A stretch of 44,180 bases of DNA from Treponema sp. (GTDB taxonomy: Bacteria; Spirochaetota; Spirochaetia; Treponematales; Breznakiellaceae): the NCBI GenBank assembly GCA_009787775.1, contig WQSQ01000001.1, positions 65,924 through 110,103 on the forward strand. The letters run 5' to 3'. The notes beneath the pieces are model-generated. The model did no database searches. It was given only the letters and a program-made list of their open reading frames with translations, and was not told where the DNA came from. The position numbers and the translations under genes were made by a program. Positions 24,519 to 33,674 of this stretch are shown in pieces; within the stretch, counting starts at the first letter, position 1, and every line of letters begins with the position of its first letter.

Positions 24519-25880
24519 TCAAAACTCAAAAAGCGGAAGCTGTAATCCAGCACCGTCTGTATCCACGAGCAGGCGGCGGATACGCTCAGGATCATCGGGC
24601 CGCTCTATGTACATGCCGCCAGCTGTCATAAAATAACGGGCGCGTTTCAGCGCCGCGCCTATGCGGTGAAGGTTTTCTATTGTCAGGCTGCGCGATCGGC
24701 GGCTTTCTATAATGCGCCTTGCTGTTTTAGCGCCGATACCGGGAATACGCAGAAGCGTTTCGTAATCAGCGCGGTTTATTTCTATTGGGAAAAAATCAAG
24801 GTTTTTAAGCGCCCATGCTGTTTTAGGATCGATGTGTGCGTCAAGGAAAAGCTGATCTTCACCTAATATTTCACCTGCGTTAAAATGATAGAAACGCAAA
24901 AGCCAGTCCGCCTGATACAGACGATGTTCCCTTACTAAAGGGGGGCCTGCAGTTTCAGGAAGGCGGGGGTCTGTTATCCGCAGATGGGAAGAATTAACAC
25001 GGTTTTCCGTATCTGGCTGAAAACCGCTTGTTGTATTTTGCATAACAATGTTTTTATGCGCGTAACTTCCAGGATGAATAAACGCTGAATAATAAACCCG
25101 CTTTAATGAAAACTTATTGTAAAGAGAACTGGTTAGATTAATGATTTGCCTGTCGTCTTCGCCTGTCGCACCGACAATAAGCTGTGTACTTTGCCCCGCG
25201 GGCGCGAAAAATGGAGAAGAAGTTTTTCCCTGCGGAAGAAATTTGCTTTTTTGACGCGCTTCTTCTGTCTCATGTTTAATCTGCGAGAAATCATTCATAG
25301 CTCCGATAATGTCTTCTTTTGATTTTTCAGGCGCGAGGCATAATAGACTTTTTTCTGTCGGCAGTTCTATATTGACGCTTAACCTGTCAGCCCATTTTCC
25401 TGCTTCGCGGATCATCTTATCCCCGGCGCCTGGAATTAATTTAAGATGGATATAGCCGCCAAAACCCATTTCTGTTCTGAGCGACCTTGCTGTCTCTGTC
25501 AGTTTCTCCATTACAATATCGGGGTCAGTGAAAATTCCCGATGATAAAAAAAGCCCTTCAATATAATTGCGCTTATAAAACTCGCTCGTTAAATCGGCAA
25601 GTTCCTTAACTGTAAAACTGGATCTTTTAATATCCGCGGAAGCGCGGTTAACGCAATATGCGCAATCGTATCTGCATACATTGGAATAGAGTACCTTTAA
25701 AAGGCTTACGCAGCGGCCGTCCTGGGTCCAGCTGTGGCAGATGCCCATAGGCAAAGTAGCGCCCAGTTTGTTTCCGCCCAGACTTTTAAAGCCGCTGCTT
25801 CCTGAGGTAGCGCAGGAAGCGTCATACTTAGCAGCGCCAGAGAGGATGGATATTTTTTCATGCAGATCTACAGCAGTCAT
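24519..25880 (-). CDS. Radical SAM protein, putative DNA modification/repair (TIGR03916 type)
   Basis: 453 aa. The [4Fe-4S]-binding CxxxCxxC motif is in SNVCRYDCAYCVNRASAD (near residue 70). A TIM-barrel-like body follows (GLFLSSGIFTDPDIVMEKL, GYIHLKLIPGAG), and the C-terminus has a helix-hairpin-helix DNA-binding motif (YETLLRIPGIGAKTARRIIE, near 385-405). This architecture matches the radical SAM partner of TIGR03915 proteins. The promoter is strong (TTGACA-17-TATAGT) but only 11 nt from the ATG, with no SD, so the leader is about 4 nt. Probably acts on DNA bases in the cytosol; substrate unknown. Confidence 0.87.
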   Translation of the reverse strand: MTAVDLHEKISILSGAAKYDASCATSGSSGFKSLGGNKLGATLPMGICHSWTQDGRCVSLLKVLYSNVCRYDCAYCVNRASADIKRSSFTVKELADLTSEFYKRNYIEGLFLSSGIFTDPDIVMEKLTETARSLRTEMGFGGYIHLKLIPGAGDKMIREAGKWADRLSVNIELPTEKSLLCLAPEKSKEDIIGAMNDFSQIKHETEEARQKSKFLPQGKTSSPFFAPAGQSTQLIVGATGEDDRQIINLTSSLYNKFSLKRVYYSAFIHPGSYAHKNIVMQNTTSGFQPDTENRVNSSHLRITDPRLPETAGPPLVREHRLYQADWLLRFYHFNAGEILGEDQLFLDAHIDPKTAWALKNLDFFPIEINRADYETLLRIPGIGAKTARRIIESRRSRSLTIENLHRIGAALKRARYFMTAGGMYIERPDDPERIRRLLVDTDGAGLQLPLFEF

Positions 25881-25891
25881 TATTAACAGAT

Positions 25892-25920
25892 ACTATACAA
25901 CAGTGTAGATATTTTGTCAA
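25892..25920 (-). promoter_or_regulatory. Strong sigma70-like promoter of the radical SAM gene, near-leaderless
   Basis: Minus strand TTGACA (25915-25920), 17-nt spacer, TATAGT (25892-25897). Gap to the ATG is 11 nt (25881-25891), without an SD. Confidence 0.72.
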
Positions 25921-25924
25921 GTAT

Positions 25925-28900
25925 TCAATTTGTTATTTCAGGGGATTTCAATATTCCCTGAGGCCAGAATTTGTACTCATATGACCATGCGGCTCCTTCC
26001 GTTCTCCAGGAGTTAGGTCCCCACCAGAATGAAGGATCCTTTTCTACGCAGTGAAGCTGCCCGAAAGTGTTAATTCTGCTGCCGTAATAAACAATATCAA
26101 TCTTGTGCCTGCCTTTTCCGTTACAGGGGATATCCATTTTATAGGGAGAAAAAACAAGCGGCCCCAAGTCTTTACTGTCCAGTTTTATTTTCAATAAATG
26201 ACCGCGGTAATTTGTTACCTGTATTGCAGGTTTTTCTCCGGAGATTTCAATCTCCAGATGATAGACAATGTTACCGCCATAGAAAGGCAGTCCCTGATTT
26301 GTGATGTCGCCGAAAGATAACGCGCGCACTGGTTTAATAATTCTACAGACAGTGCCCGTCACATTCACGCCGAAATCACCTAACAGATACATCGCTTCAA
26401 CATCGATCTTGCGTCCGTACGGAAAACTCACTTCCAATGTGTTCGCACCCTGTTTTATTGCGGGAAGGCTTACTTTGCCTATACATTTATCAACGTAAAA
26501 GCCGCGAGCCTGACTTGCTCTTTCACAGTTAAGCGTGACACTTGCGTTAGCTGCGTTTTCAAGCGCAAGTTCCGCTCCGTTTAATTGAATATCGCTTTCA
26601 AACGAAAAACGCAACTTCAGCCTGTGAGGAGTACTTGTGTCGTTTTCAACCCATGGCTGTGCGGCAGCATTACGGCGGACAGGCCATTTAAGCTCTGCCC
26701 TTAGAATATTATCAAGCCTGAGTATTTCTTCTTTCGGCCTGTAATCCTGCGAGTCTATAGCGTATTCAGCCATATCCAGCAACAGAACATTCGGCTCTTC
26801 AAGCGTTACCGGAACTGGTCCTGTAAAGTGGATTGCAGGTGTTACGGGATTTTTATTACCGCTGTTTACAATGTTAAAGGATTTCACTGTATCGCTTGTA
26901 TGTTCTGAAGTCCCCTGCATCTGACCGGGTTTTTCAAGTCTTATTAGCAGGCTGTCATGATCATAAAAAGGCTGAATGACGCATGTCACACCGTTATGCA
27001 AATTTACAGGGAGAGTTGTAATCTCTCCGTTTGTTGTATTGTAAAGCTGTGCAGACCATTCTCCCATGATATTAATTCTTATATCATCGCCTTCCGGGAG
27101 GTCAGGATTTTTGGGATTATATGCATGAGCGATAAAAAGCCAGCGGCTCCCGTCTGGTTCTTCCTTTAACTGATACAGAAGATCGGCCGCAGGTGAACTG
27201 TCGCTATAGCGGATTTCTATTTCGCGTATATCGTTTAACGTGTTAAGAATATCAACTTTTTCAAAGTTTACCTTTTGGGAGACTTCATATAATTTTTTAA
27301 CGTCATCGCAATTAAGCCCATCAATGTATTCAGGCACGTTTCCAAGGAAGATTATCCTTCCCCCGTTTTTGCTGAATGCTTCAAGGCGTTCAAGTGTTGT
27401 CCTTCTTATTGTAACAAGTGCGGGCACAATTATAACTTTATATTTCATCTCTCCTGCTGGGAAATATTTACCGTAGATATCTTGTGTTTTACACAGCAGC
27501 GGCAGCGTGGATTCGCAGATATAATCAAAATCTATAAGCCCAAGCAAAAGCCAGTTGCAAAGATTTAAAAATTTTTCATCCATCTCTTTTCTTATTGACG
27601 CGGTTTTATCTCCCGGACCCCAATGAAGCCAGAAACTTTCAATTGGATGAATTACCGCGGCACGGCAGACAGCTTTGCCGCGCGTCATGGCTGAAGCAAC
27701 GCGTGCGAAGTGATCTTCAATATAAGAGTACTCCTTATACCACGGAGACTGGTAATTAAATGTACATGGGTAATCCCTTTTTGCTTCGCCGTTCATGGAA
27801 ACCCATGACAGGTGCGGAACCCTGACAGTGACACCTAACGCCACCTGCCAGTCACCCTGAAGCTTGTGTCCGCGGAAATCAAAGTTCCAGTTTGTAACCC
27901 CGTATAGCTCAGATAAAACGCCAGAGCTTCCGTTCTGTCTTGCTGCGGACTGAGCCTGTTTCGCGGTTGTAAACTCGCGCTTGTCGCATAACATATCAAT
28001 ACCCGGCAGATGGAAATAATGAAGCGATCTCATGGCTTCGCCGATTGTTAAAGTCTGGCTTTCAAGCGTTTCTTCTCCGTTCATGTGGCCGGTGAGCATG
28101 ATGTTATTTTGTGAGCACCATGCGCTGCATTGCTTTGCAAATGCTGCTGAAAAACGATCCGTTATGTGGTCATGATAATGATAGCGTACAGAGGAAATTC
28201 TTCCGTAAGAAAGATTCCATATAAGTTCGGGAAGCTTATCGGTAAGGCTTTGGTTATACGCGGTTTTGAAGGAATCTTCAATATCGAAAGTCCAGGGCAG
28301 GGTAATATCTTTCTCATCATAAGCGCCGCCTAAGGTCATCATTTGAGAAAACTGCGGTTCGTCTGTAAAAATTGCCGGAATAAGACTGCCAAAATCTTTC
28401 TTAAAATGTTTTTCGTAAGCTCCGTAAGTTACACGTATAAACTCATGCATGCTTTGCGAATCAAGAGTGTTAATATAAGCCTGATTATTATACCAGGGAT
28501 TACCTGAAAGCGCTGTTTCTGAATACGCATAAAGTTTAACGCCAATGGCATCGCTGTCTTTGTTAATTAATTTATAACTCTCCAAATCGCCGTTTTTATC
28601 AAGAACAACATCAAAACAAGCGATAAGTTCTCCGTTTTCGCTTCTCTCAAAAGTAGCTCTGGCATATCTTCCCGGAACAGTTTTTACCGGAGTTCCGTAA
28701 GGAAAGCGTGTTAAAAGAAGGTGCTGGATCCTGTACTTTGGATTTTTTGTGACAATACCGCCTGCCGCTCCTGAAGGCCAGCGGTCTTCATCATAAAGCC
28801 ACGCGAGCATATTTTCTTTGCGCGCTTTTTCTATACAAGCTCCGGTTATTTCCATATATTCTGGGCTTAAATATTCTGTAGCCATACCTGTCCTGACATG

Positions 28901-29068
28901 CATGTGAAATCCGCCGTAGCCCATTTTCTTTAATTGATCTATTTGCCATAAAAGTTCATCTTTATCAAGTTTATTGTTCCATGCCCAAAAAGGCGTTCCT
29001 CTGTATTCGCTTGACGGGTTTTTAAACTGATCGGGGGTTAGTTTTTGACTGAGTTTTGGATATAACAT
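25925..29068 (-). CDS. Large glycoside hydrolase, GH106/alpha-L-rhamnosidase-like
   Basis: 1047 aa with no obvious signal peptide. The N-terminal TIM-barrel start EYRGTPFWAWNNKLDKDELL, then QIDQLKKMGYGGFHMHVRTG and ENMLAWLYDEDRWPSG, matches large GH106-like hydrolases that act on rhamnosides or other plant polysaccharide side chains. The middle has FTDEPQFSQ and GHMNGEETLES, with likely catalytic Glu residues. The C-terminal beta-sandwich region (FSFESDIQLNGAELALENAA, then EVSFPYGRKIDVEAMYLLGD) fits accessory galactose-binding-like domains. An AGGAG SD precedes ATG 29068, 16 nt after paaK. A cytosolic location would imply prior uptake of oligosaccharides. Exact specificity is uncertain. Confidence 0.72.
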   Translation of the reverse strand: MLYPKLSQKLTPDQFKNPSSEYRGTPFWAWNNKLDKDELLWQIDQLKKMGYGGFHMHVRTGMATEYLSPEYMEITGACIEKARKENMLAWLYDEDRWPSGAAGGIVTKNPKYRIQHLLLTRFPYGTPVKTVPGRYARATFERSENGELIACFDVVLDKNGDLESYKLINKDSDAIGVKLYAYSETALSGNPWYNNQAYINTLDSQSMHEFIRVTYGAYEKHFKKDFGSLIPAIFTDEPQFSQMMTLGGAYDEKDITLPWTFDIEDSFKTAYNQSLTDKLPELIWNLSYGRISSVRYHYHDHITDRFSAAFAKQCSAWCSQNNIMLTGHMNGEETLESQTLTIGEAMRSLHYFHLPGIDMLCDKREFTTAKQAQSAARQNGSSGVLSELYGVTNWNFDFRGHKLQGDWQVALGVTVRVPHLSWVSMNGEAKRDYPCTFNYQSPWYKEYSYIEDHFARVASAMTRGKAVCRAAVIHPIESFWLHWGPGDKTASIRKEMDEKFLNLCNWLLLGLIDFDYICESTLPLLCKTQDIYGKYFPAGEMKYKVIIVPALVTIRRTTLERLEAFSKNGGRIIFLGNVPEYIDGLNCDDVKKLYEVSQKVNFEKVDILNTLNDIREIEIRYSDSSPAADLLYQLKEEPDGSRWLFIAHAYNPKNPDLPEGDDIRINIMGEWSAQLYNTTNGEITTLPVNLHNGVTCVIQPFYDHDSLLIRLEKPGQMQGTSEHTSDTVKSFNIVNSGNKNPVTPAIHFTGPVPVTLEEPNVLLLDMAEYAIDSQDYRPKEEILRLDNILRAELKWPVRRNAAAQPWVENDTSTPHRLKLRFSFESDIQLNGAELALENAANASVTLNCERASQARGFYVDKCIGKVSLPAIKQGANTLEVSFPYGRKIDVEAMYLLGDFGVNVTGTVCRIIKPVRALSFGDITNQGLPFYGGNIVYHLEIEISGEKPAIQVTNYRGHLLKIKLDSKDLGPLVFSPYKMDIPCNGKGRHKIDIVYYGSRINTFGQLHCVEKDPSFWWGPNSWRTEGAAWSYEYKFWPQGILKSPEITN

Positions 29069-29084
29069 GGAATCTCCTGTAATT

Positions 29085-30398
29085 CTATATATCCTTTGGA
29101 CGTGTGTCTTTTACCCTGACCGCCTTGCCTTCAGAAATGGGAAGAGAGCCGCTTTCATGCAGTTCAACCTTTGGATTAATTGAGATTGATACTTTCAGCA
29201 TTTCTTTGATTTTATCTTTAAGCGCATTTAAAAGACGGGAGTCATCCATGAATGTGTTTGCGTTTACTTCTGTTTTTACGGTAAGTCTGTCAAGTGCGCC
29301 ATCTTTTTCTACAACAATAAGGTAATTGTTGCCTACTTCCTTCATTGCCATGATCACTTCTTCGATCTGGCTTGGAAAAACATTTACTCCGTTGATGATA
29401 AGCATATCATCGCTTCGTCCTGTTATACGCCGGAGTTTTCTGTGTGTTCTTCCGCAGGCACATGGTTCTGTGTAAAAGGAAGTAAGGTCTCTGGTTCTGT
29501 AGCGCAGTAAAGGAGTTGTTTCCCTGCAAAGGATTGTAAGGACGAGCTCTCCGCTCTCGCCTTCTTTTACAGGCTCCAAAGTATCGGGATTTACAATCTC
29601 TGCGATGTATCCGTCTTCCCAGATATGAAGCCCGTCTTTACACTGACATTCAAAGGCAACACCGGGCCCGTTCATTTCCGAAAGGCCGTATGAATTATAA
29701 ACATCGACTTTTAGTAAAGTCTCAATCCGCTTTCTTGTATCTTCCGAGTAAGGCTCCGCTCCTCCAAATGCTTTTTTAATTGACAGGCTTTCCCTTTCTA
29801 CTCCCGCTTCTTTCATTTTTGTTTCCAAATGAAGAAGAAAGCTCGGTGTTGCGTGTAACACTGTTGTTCCGTAATCCTGCATCATTTTGAACTGGCGCGC
29901 AGTGTTTCCGGCTCCGGCGGGAATTACAAGCATTCCAACTTCTTCGCCGCCCTGATGAAAGCCCAGCCCGCCTGTGAAAAGGCCGTATGTGATCATGTTC
30001 TGAAACACGTCGTTTTTGGTGCAACCTGTTCCGTAAATGCAGCGCGCCATGAAGCTCGCCCAATTTTTTATATCATCGCGGTTAAAATAGATGACAGTGG
30101 GCGTGCCTGTAGTGCCGCTTGATGAATGAAGGCGGATAACGTCATCCTTGGGGATTGATAAAAATCCATAGGGGAAACCGTCTCGGAGGTCGCTTTTTGT
30201 GGTAAAAGGGATTCTGTTTAGATCGTTTAACGTTTTAATATCGTCAGGAGAGTTAATTCCGCATTTTGAAAGACGCTCTTTATAAAAAGGTGTACGAAGC
30301 GAATAACCGATTTCTGTTTTCAATTTCTGCAATTGCAGCGCTTCAAGATCGCCTCTCTGCATTTTTTCTATTTGAGGATCCCAATACTGATATGTCAT
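29085..30398 (-). CDS. paaK: Phenylacetate-CoA ligase
   Basis: 437 aa adenylate-forming enzyme. Core A3 motif SSGTTGTPTVIYFNRDD (near residue 92), A5 YNSYGLSEMNGPGVAFE, A7/A8 LRYRTRDLTSFYTEPCACGR and RITGRSDDMLIINGVNVFPS. Length and motifs match PaaK-type phenylacetate-CoA ligases, which activate aryl acetates with CoA and ATP. It starts 1 nt after iorB, an arrangement known from anaerobes where IorAB oxidatively decarboxylates aryl pyruvates to aryl-acetyl-CoA and PaaK-like ligases conserve or use the thioester. The GH gene follows on the same transcript. Confidence 0.92.
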   Translation of the reverse strand: MTYQYWDPQIEKMQRGDLEALQLQKLKTEIGYSLRTPFYKERLSKCGINSPDDIKTLNDLNRIPFTTKSDLRDGFPYGFLSIPKDDVIRLHSSSGTTGTPTVIYFNRDDIKNWASFMARCIYGTGCTKNDVFQNMITYGLFTGGLGFHQGGEEVGMLVIPAGAGNTARQFKMMQDYGTTVLHATPSFLLHLETKMKEAGVERESLSIKKAFGGAEPYSEDTRKRIETLLKVDVYNSYGLSEMNGPGVAFECQCKDGLHIWEDGYIAEIVNPDTLEPVKEGESGELVLTILCRETTPLLRYRTRDLTSFYTEPCACGRTHRKLRRITGRSDDMLIINGVNVFPSQIEEVIMAMKEVGNNYLIVVEKDGALDRLTVKTEVNANTFMDDSRLLNALKDKIKEMLKVSISINPKVELHESGSLPISEGKAVRVKDTRPKDI

Positions 30399-30399
30399 A

Positions 30400-30981
30400 T
30401 TATCCCGCTTTAGCGCAGGCTGCCTGCCCCAGTTTAAAAGCTTTTATATTGGAGAGAACTATATTCTCATCTTTTTTTGCGAAGACCTGCGAGATGATTT
30501 TTTCTATGTTTATTCCTTCTACTGGCAGGAAACACGAAGCCGCTCCTGTCATTACTGTATTTACCGATTTTTCTAGTCCTGCTTCTTTTGCGAGAGAGGC
30601 AGCTTCTATTATGCGCCATTTCGGGAGGCGTTTTATTGAAGAATGAACTCCGTTTATATCCGGATAATTTACCATATTGTTAAATGGTTCTGCTGCAGTA
30701 ACAAGGCATCCGTCAGGCTTTAAATAAGAAAGGTAGCGAAGGCTTTCAAGAGGTTCCATCGAAATAATTAAATCCGCTCCTCCCTTGGGCACAAGATCGC
30801 CTGCGATATCTTTATCAGAGATACGCAGATGAGCAAGAACTGCTCCTCCCCTTTGAGCCATGCCATGCACTTCGCTCTGGCGAACATTAAGCCCTTCGCT
30901 CATTGCCGCCTGAGCGATTATGGAAGCAACAGATAAAACTCCCTGCCCTCCGACACCCGCTAAAATAACATCGTACTTCAT
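30400..30981 (-). CDS. iorB: Indolepyruvate oxidoreductase subunit beta
   Basis: 193 aa. The gamma-type pyruvate-ferredoxin-oxidoreductase fold is evident: YDVILAGVGGQGVLSVASII, then VRQSEVHGMAQRGGAVLAHL and DLVPKGGADLIISMEPLESL. It matches IorB, the small subunit of indolepyruvate:ferredoxin oxidoreductase. IorA (TPP-binding, with ferredoxin-like clusters) would be required for activity but is not in the window: the next upstream gene is an ABC ATPase. No SD; the ATG is 6 nt after a CATAAT -10 with a TTGATT at 17-nt spacing, suggesting leaderless initiation. Confidence 0.9.
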   Translation of the reverse strand: MKYDVILAGVGGQGVLSVASIIAQAAMSEGLNVRQSEVHGMAQRGGAVLAHLRISDKDIAGDLVPKGGADLIISMEPLESLRYLSYLKPDGCLVTAAEPFNNMVNYPDINGVHSSIKRLPKWRIIEAASLAKEAGLEKSVNTVMTGAASCFLPVEGINIEKIISQVFAKKDENIVLSNIKAFKLGQAACAKAG

Positions 30982-30987
30982 GGGAAT

Positions 30988-31016
30988 ATTATGGTGAAAA
31001 AATTGAATTAAATCAA
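30988..31016 (-). promoter_or_regulatory. Promoter of iorB, leaderless arrangement
   Basis: Minus strand TTGATT (31011-31016), 17 nt, CATAAT (30988-30993), then 6 nt to the ATG (30979-30981). The predicted start of transcription falls on or next to the A of ATG. Confidence 0.55.
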
Positions 31017-31026
31017 CATAATTTTG

Positions 31027-31998
31027 TTATTCTGTAAATATTCGCTGAACGATATCCTCAATATCCTGCTCGTGAACAGAGATATTTTCAGGGTTATAAT
31101 GATTAATCAATGTGTTCAGCGCATCTTTGCAGCGGATGTTTTTTTCAACTTTGATATTCCAGATATTATTATCATTTCCTTTAAGCGTGAAACCCGGAAG
31201 CGCTTCCCATTCCGGAAGATCCGCAAATTCCATTTTTATCATAAAGCCGTCTTCGTAGAGGTTTTTAAAGTTCTCAAGACTGCCGTCAAAAAGTTTCCGC
31301 CCAAGGTCTATGACTATAAGCCGGTCGCAGACAGCTTCAATGTCGCTCATGTCATGAGTTGTTAAAATTATAGTCGTGTTCTTTTCGCGGTTCAAAGCTT
31401 TTATACCGCGGCGCAAATTTTTCCTGCTCATGACATCAAGTCCGATAGTCGGTTCATCAAGATAAAGCACATCAGGATCGTGCAGCATTGAAAGCGCGAG
31501 GTTAGCCTTCATTTTCTGTCCAAGGCTGAGCTGGCGTACGCTCTGATTGATAAATCCGCTCATGTCAAAAAGATCGATATACATTTCCTTATTATGATCG
31601 TATAACGCTTTTGGAATTTCATATAATTTTTGATAAAGGCTGAATGTATCGGACACCGGCAGATCCCAATAAAGCTGCGACCTCTGGCCGAAAACAACTC
31701 CGATTCTTTTCGCGTTTTTTTTACGTTCTTTATACGGAATAATGTCTCCTACTTTTATTTCACCTTCATCCGGGGTCAGCACTCCGCTCAGCATCTTGAT
31801 TGTGGTAGATTTCCCCGCGCCATTTGGTCCTATATATCCTGTTATTTCACCTTTTTCCAGCGAGAATGAAATATCCGATACGGCTTTTTTTATTTCGTAT
31901 TCACGATGAAAAAGCGATATAACGGCTCCGCAGAGTCCGGGTCGGTTCTTGAATATTTTAAAATTTTTTGATACATTCTTAACTTCGATAAAGGGCAT
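31027..31998 (-). CDS. ABC-2 exporter ATP-binding protein
   Basis: 323 aa, one ABC domain plus C-terminal extension. Walker A GPNGAGKST (about residue 57), Q-loop GVVFGQRSQLYWDLPV, signature LSLGQKMKANLA (a variant of LSGGQ typical of this subfamily), Walker B VLYLDEPTIGLD, H-loop LTTHDMSD. Third gene of the operon after two permeases (DUF990-type); the set forms a three-component exporter of unknown substrate (drug, lipid or polysaccharide). Confidence 0.88.
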   Translation of the reverse strand: MPFIEVKNVSKNFKIFKNRPGLCGAVISLFHREYEIKKAVSDISFSLEKGEITGYIGPNGAGKSTTIKMLSGVLTPDEGEIKVGDIIPYKERKKNAKRIGVVFGQRSQLYWDLPVSDTFSLYQKLYEIPKALYDHNKEMYIDLFDMSGFINQSVRQLSLGQKMKANLALSMLHDPDVLYLDEPTIGLDVMSRKNLRRGIKALNREKNTTIILTTHDMSDIEAVCDRLIVIDLGRKLFDGSLENFKNLYEDGFMIKMEFADLPEWEALPGFTLKGNDNNIWNIKVEKNIRCKDALNTLINHYNPENISVHEQDIEDIVQRIFTE

Positions 31999-32007
31999 AA
32001 TTTCTCC

Positions 32008-32823
32008 CTATGTTCCCGTACTTTGATATTTTGAAAGCGCCCAGTTCCAAAAAAGTATGCTTAAAACAAATAAAACAATTCCTGCCAAAGGAGAAAAATA
32101 GCCCAGATGAACGGGAAATGCGAACGGCATTTCCTTTTGTAAAACCGCGGATGAAGGATAGAAATTCATAAATGCAACCGGCACTATAAAGGTGAGAAAA
32201 ATCTGCAGGAACACAGGATAAATCCGTATCGGGTAATTTGTAAATGCTTTTATATCCCATAATAAATTAAAGATCGGGTTTTCATTTATCAGAAAAAAAC
32301 TGAAAGCCGAAGCGGCGATTAGGAAAGCTGATTGCACCAAAACCGCTCCAATCAACATTCCGAAAAATGTCAGTATTGATAATGGAGAAATGACAAATCC
32401 TGCGCTGATAAGGGCGAAAATCATTACTATTACAGATAAGGTTACATGGCTTAAATAACCGAAATTGAATCCCATATAAAACTCATGCCCAAAAGGGCTT
32501 ACAGGTTTTGTAAGAGCCGCGTCAAACTCGCCTGTGCGGATTTTAGACGCGAGATTTATGCACGGATTAAAGAAAAAACTTGCGCCTAACGCATAGGAAA
32601 GGAGGTTCATGGCGTAAAGAAACAGCACTTCCTGCGCCGTCCAGTCCGCTAGAAACTGAAAATTGCTTACCATGATGTACAGTGTGGCAAAAGCGGAACC
32701 ATAAGAGAGCCATTGGCCTGCGATCCCAGCCCAGAACGCGCTGCGGTGAGCCATCTGGCTGCGTATCGTAATTTTCGCGAAACTGAGGTACAGGCTTATT
32801 CTGCTTTGAATGTTATCCGCCAT
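32008..32823 (-). CDS. ABC-2 permease, DUF990 type (second of pair)
   Basis: 271 aa with about six membrane helices and a short amphipathic N-terminus (MADNIQSRISLYLSFAKIT). The motif AALTKPVSPFGHEFYMGF around residues 98-115 (basic, Pro/Gly) and the paired arrangement with the next gene match permeases of the COG3694/COG4587 families. It overlaps the upstream permease by 11 nt, indicating coupled translation. Confidence 0.85.
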   Translation of the reverse strand: MADNIQSRISLYLSFAKITIRSQMAHRSAFWAGIAGQWLSYGSAFATLYIMVSNFQFLADWTAQEVLFLYAMNLLSYALGASFFFNPCINLASKIRTGEFDAALTKPVSPFGHEFYMGFNFGYLSHVTLSVIVMIFALISAGFVISPLSILTFFGMLIGAVLVQSAFLIAASAFSFFLINENPIFNLLWDIKAFTNYPIRIYPVFLQIFLTFIVPVAFMNFYPSSAVLQKEMPFAFPVHLGYFSPLAGIVLFVLSILFWNWALSKYQSTGT

Positions 32824-33625
32824 TTATGGTTATTTTCCTTTGAGCTTTTATCCAGATAAGCTGTCCAATCAGAAACAAAAGCAATACCCACGAAAATGAA
32901 ACGCAAAGGGAAAACATTGAGTTTTCCAAAGACGCTTTTCCAAGATAATAATTAATTCCTTCAAATGAAATGTAGCGGAACGGCAGATAGACAGTAAGCC
33001 TTTCAAGAAAGCGCGGATAAAACCAAAGAGGAACGACAGTTCCGCCGAAAAATGTCACTCCGGCTCCCAAATACCATGACAGATACCATGTTGCCTGAGT
33101 CCAGAATGCCAAAAGCCCTGTTATATAAATCAGTTGAAACATAATAATAACGCCTGATAAAGTTAACGCCATGAATACAATTAAATGCGAAAAATCCGGC
33201 GGAGGCGGAAGACCGATAACAAGAGCGCATAAAATTACAACAGGAATAACCTGAGTAACCAATCTGTAAACATTTTTTCCCGTATGGACGCTGAATAAAT
33301 AAAGCTGATATGACACAGGACGCAGAAAATGCATTACAACAGAACCGTCCCGTATGGAATCACCCAGTTCATTGGCGAAGTTACCTCGGGTTAAAGCGCT
33401 TACCGCTTCTGTTAGTATTACAAACGCGATTATATCATTTACTGTTATTCCCTGACGAACACCTGAACCTATAAGGGAACTCCATAAAAAGAACTGTATT
33501 ACAACAAGTAAAAGTGATCCAAAAAACCCCATCACAGTCGCAAGATGATAGCTGATTTGTGATTTAAAAGCACCTGAAAAAAATGCTATATATTTAATAA
33601 AGCTGATGTAAAACCCCGATGCCAT
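32813..33625 (-). CDS. ABC-2 permease, DUF990 type (first of pair)
   Basis: 270 aa with about six membrane helices (FFGSLLLVVIQFFLWSSL, VIPVVILCALVIGLP, LTLSGVIIMFQLIYITGLL). The DGSVVMHFLRPVSYQLYLFS segment is the cytoplasmic loop also seen in its partner. First gene of the three-gene exporter. The ATG lies 5 nt after a consensus TATAAT with no SD, a leaderless layout. Confidence 0.85.
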   Translation of the reverse strand: MASGFYISFIKYIAFFSGAFKSQISYHLATVMGFFGSLLLVVIQFFLWSSLIGSGVRQGITVNDIIAFVILTEAVSALTRGNFANELGDSIRDGSVVMHFLRPVSYQLYLFSVHTGKNVYRLVTQVIPVVILCALVIGLPPPPDFSHLIVFMALTLSGVIIMFQLIYITGLLAFWTQATWYLSWYLGAGVTFFGGTVVPLWFYPRFLERLTVYLPFRYISFEGINYYLGKASLENSMFSLCVSFSWVLLLFLIGQLIWIKAQRKITINGG

Positions 33626-33630
33626 GACAT

Positions 33631-33660
33631 ATTATACATGAATTAGTTAAATGTATACAA
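33631..33660 (-). promoter_or_regulatory. Promoter of the ABC-2 exporter operon, leaderless arrangement
   Basis: Minus strand TTGTAT (33655-33660), 18-nt spacer, TATAAT (33631-33636), then 5 nt to the ATG (33623-33625). Confidence 0.62.
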
Positions 33661-33674
33661 TGGCAAGGAAGTAT

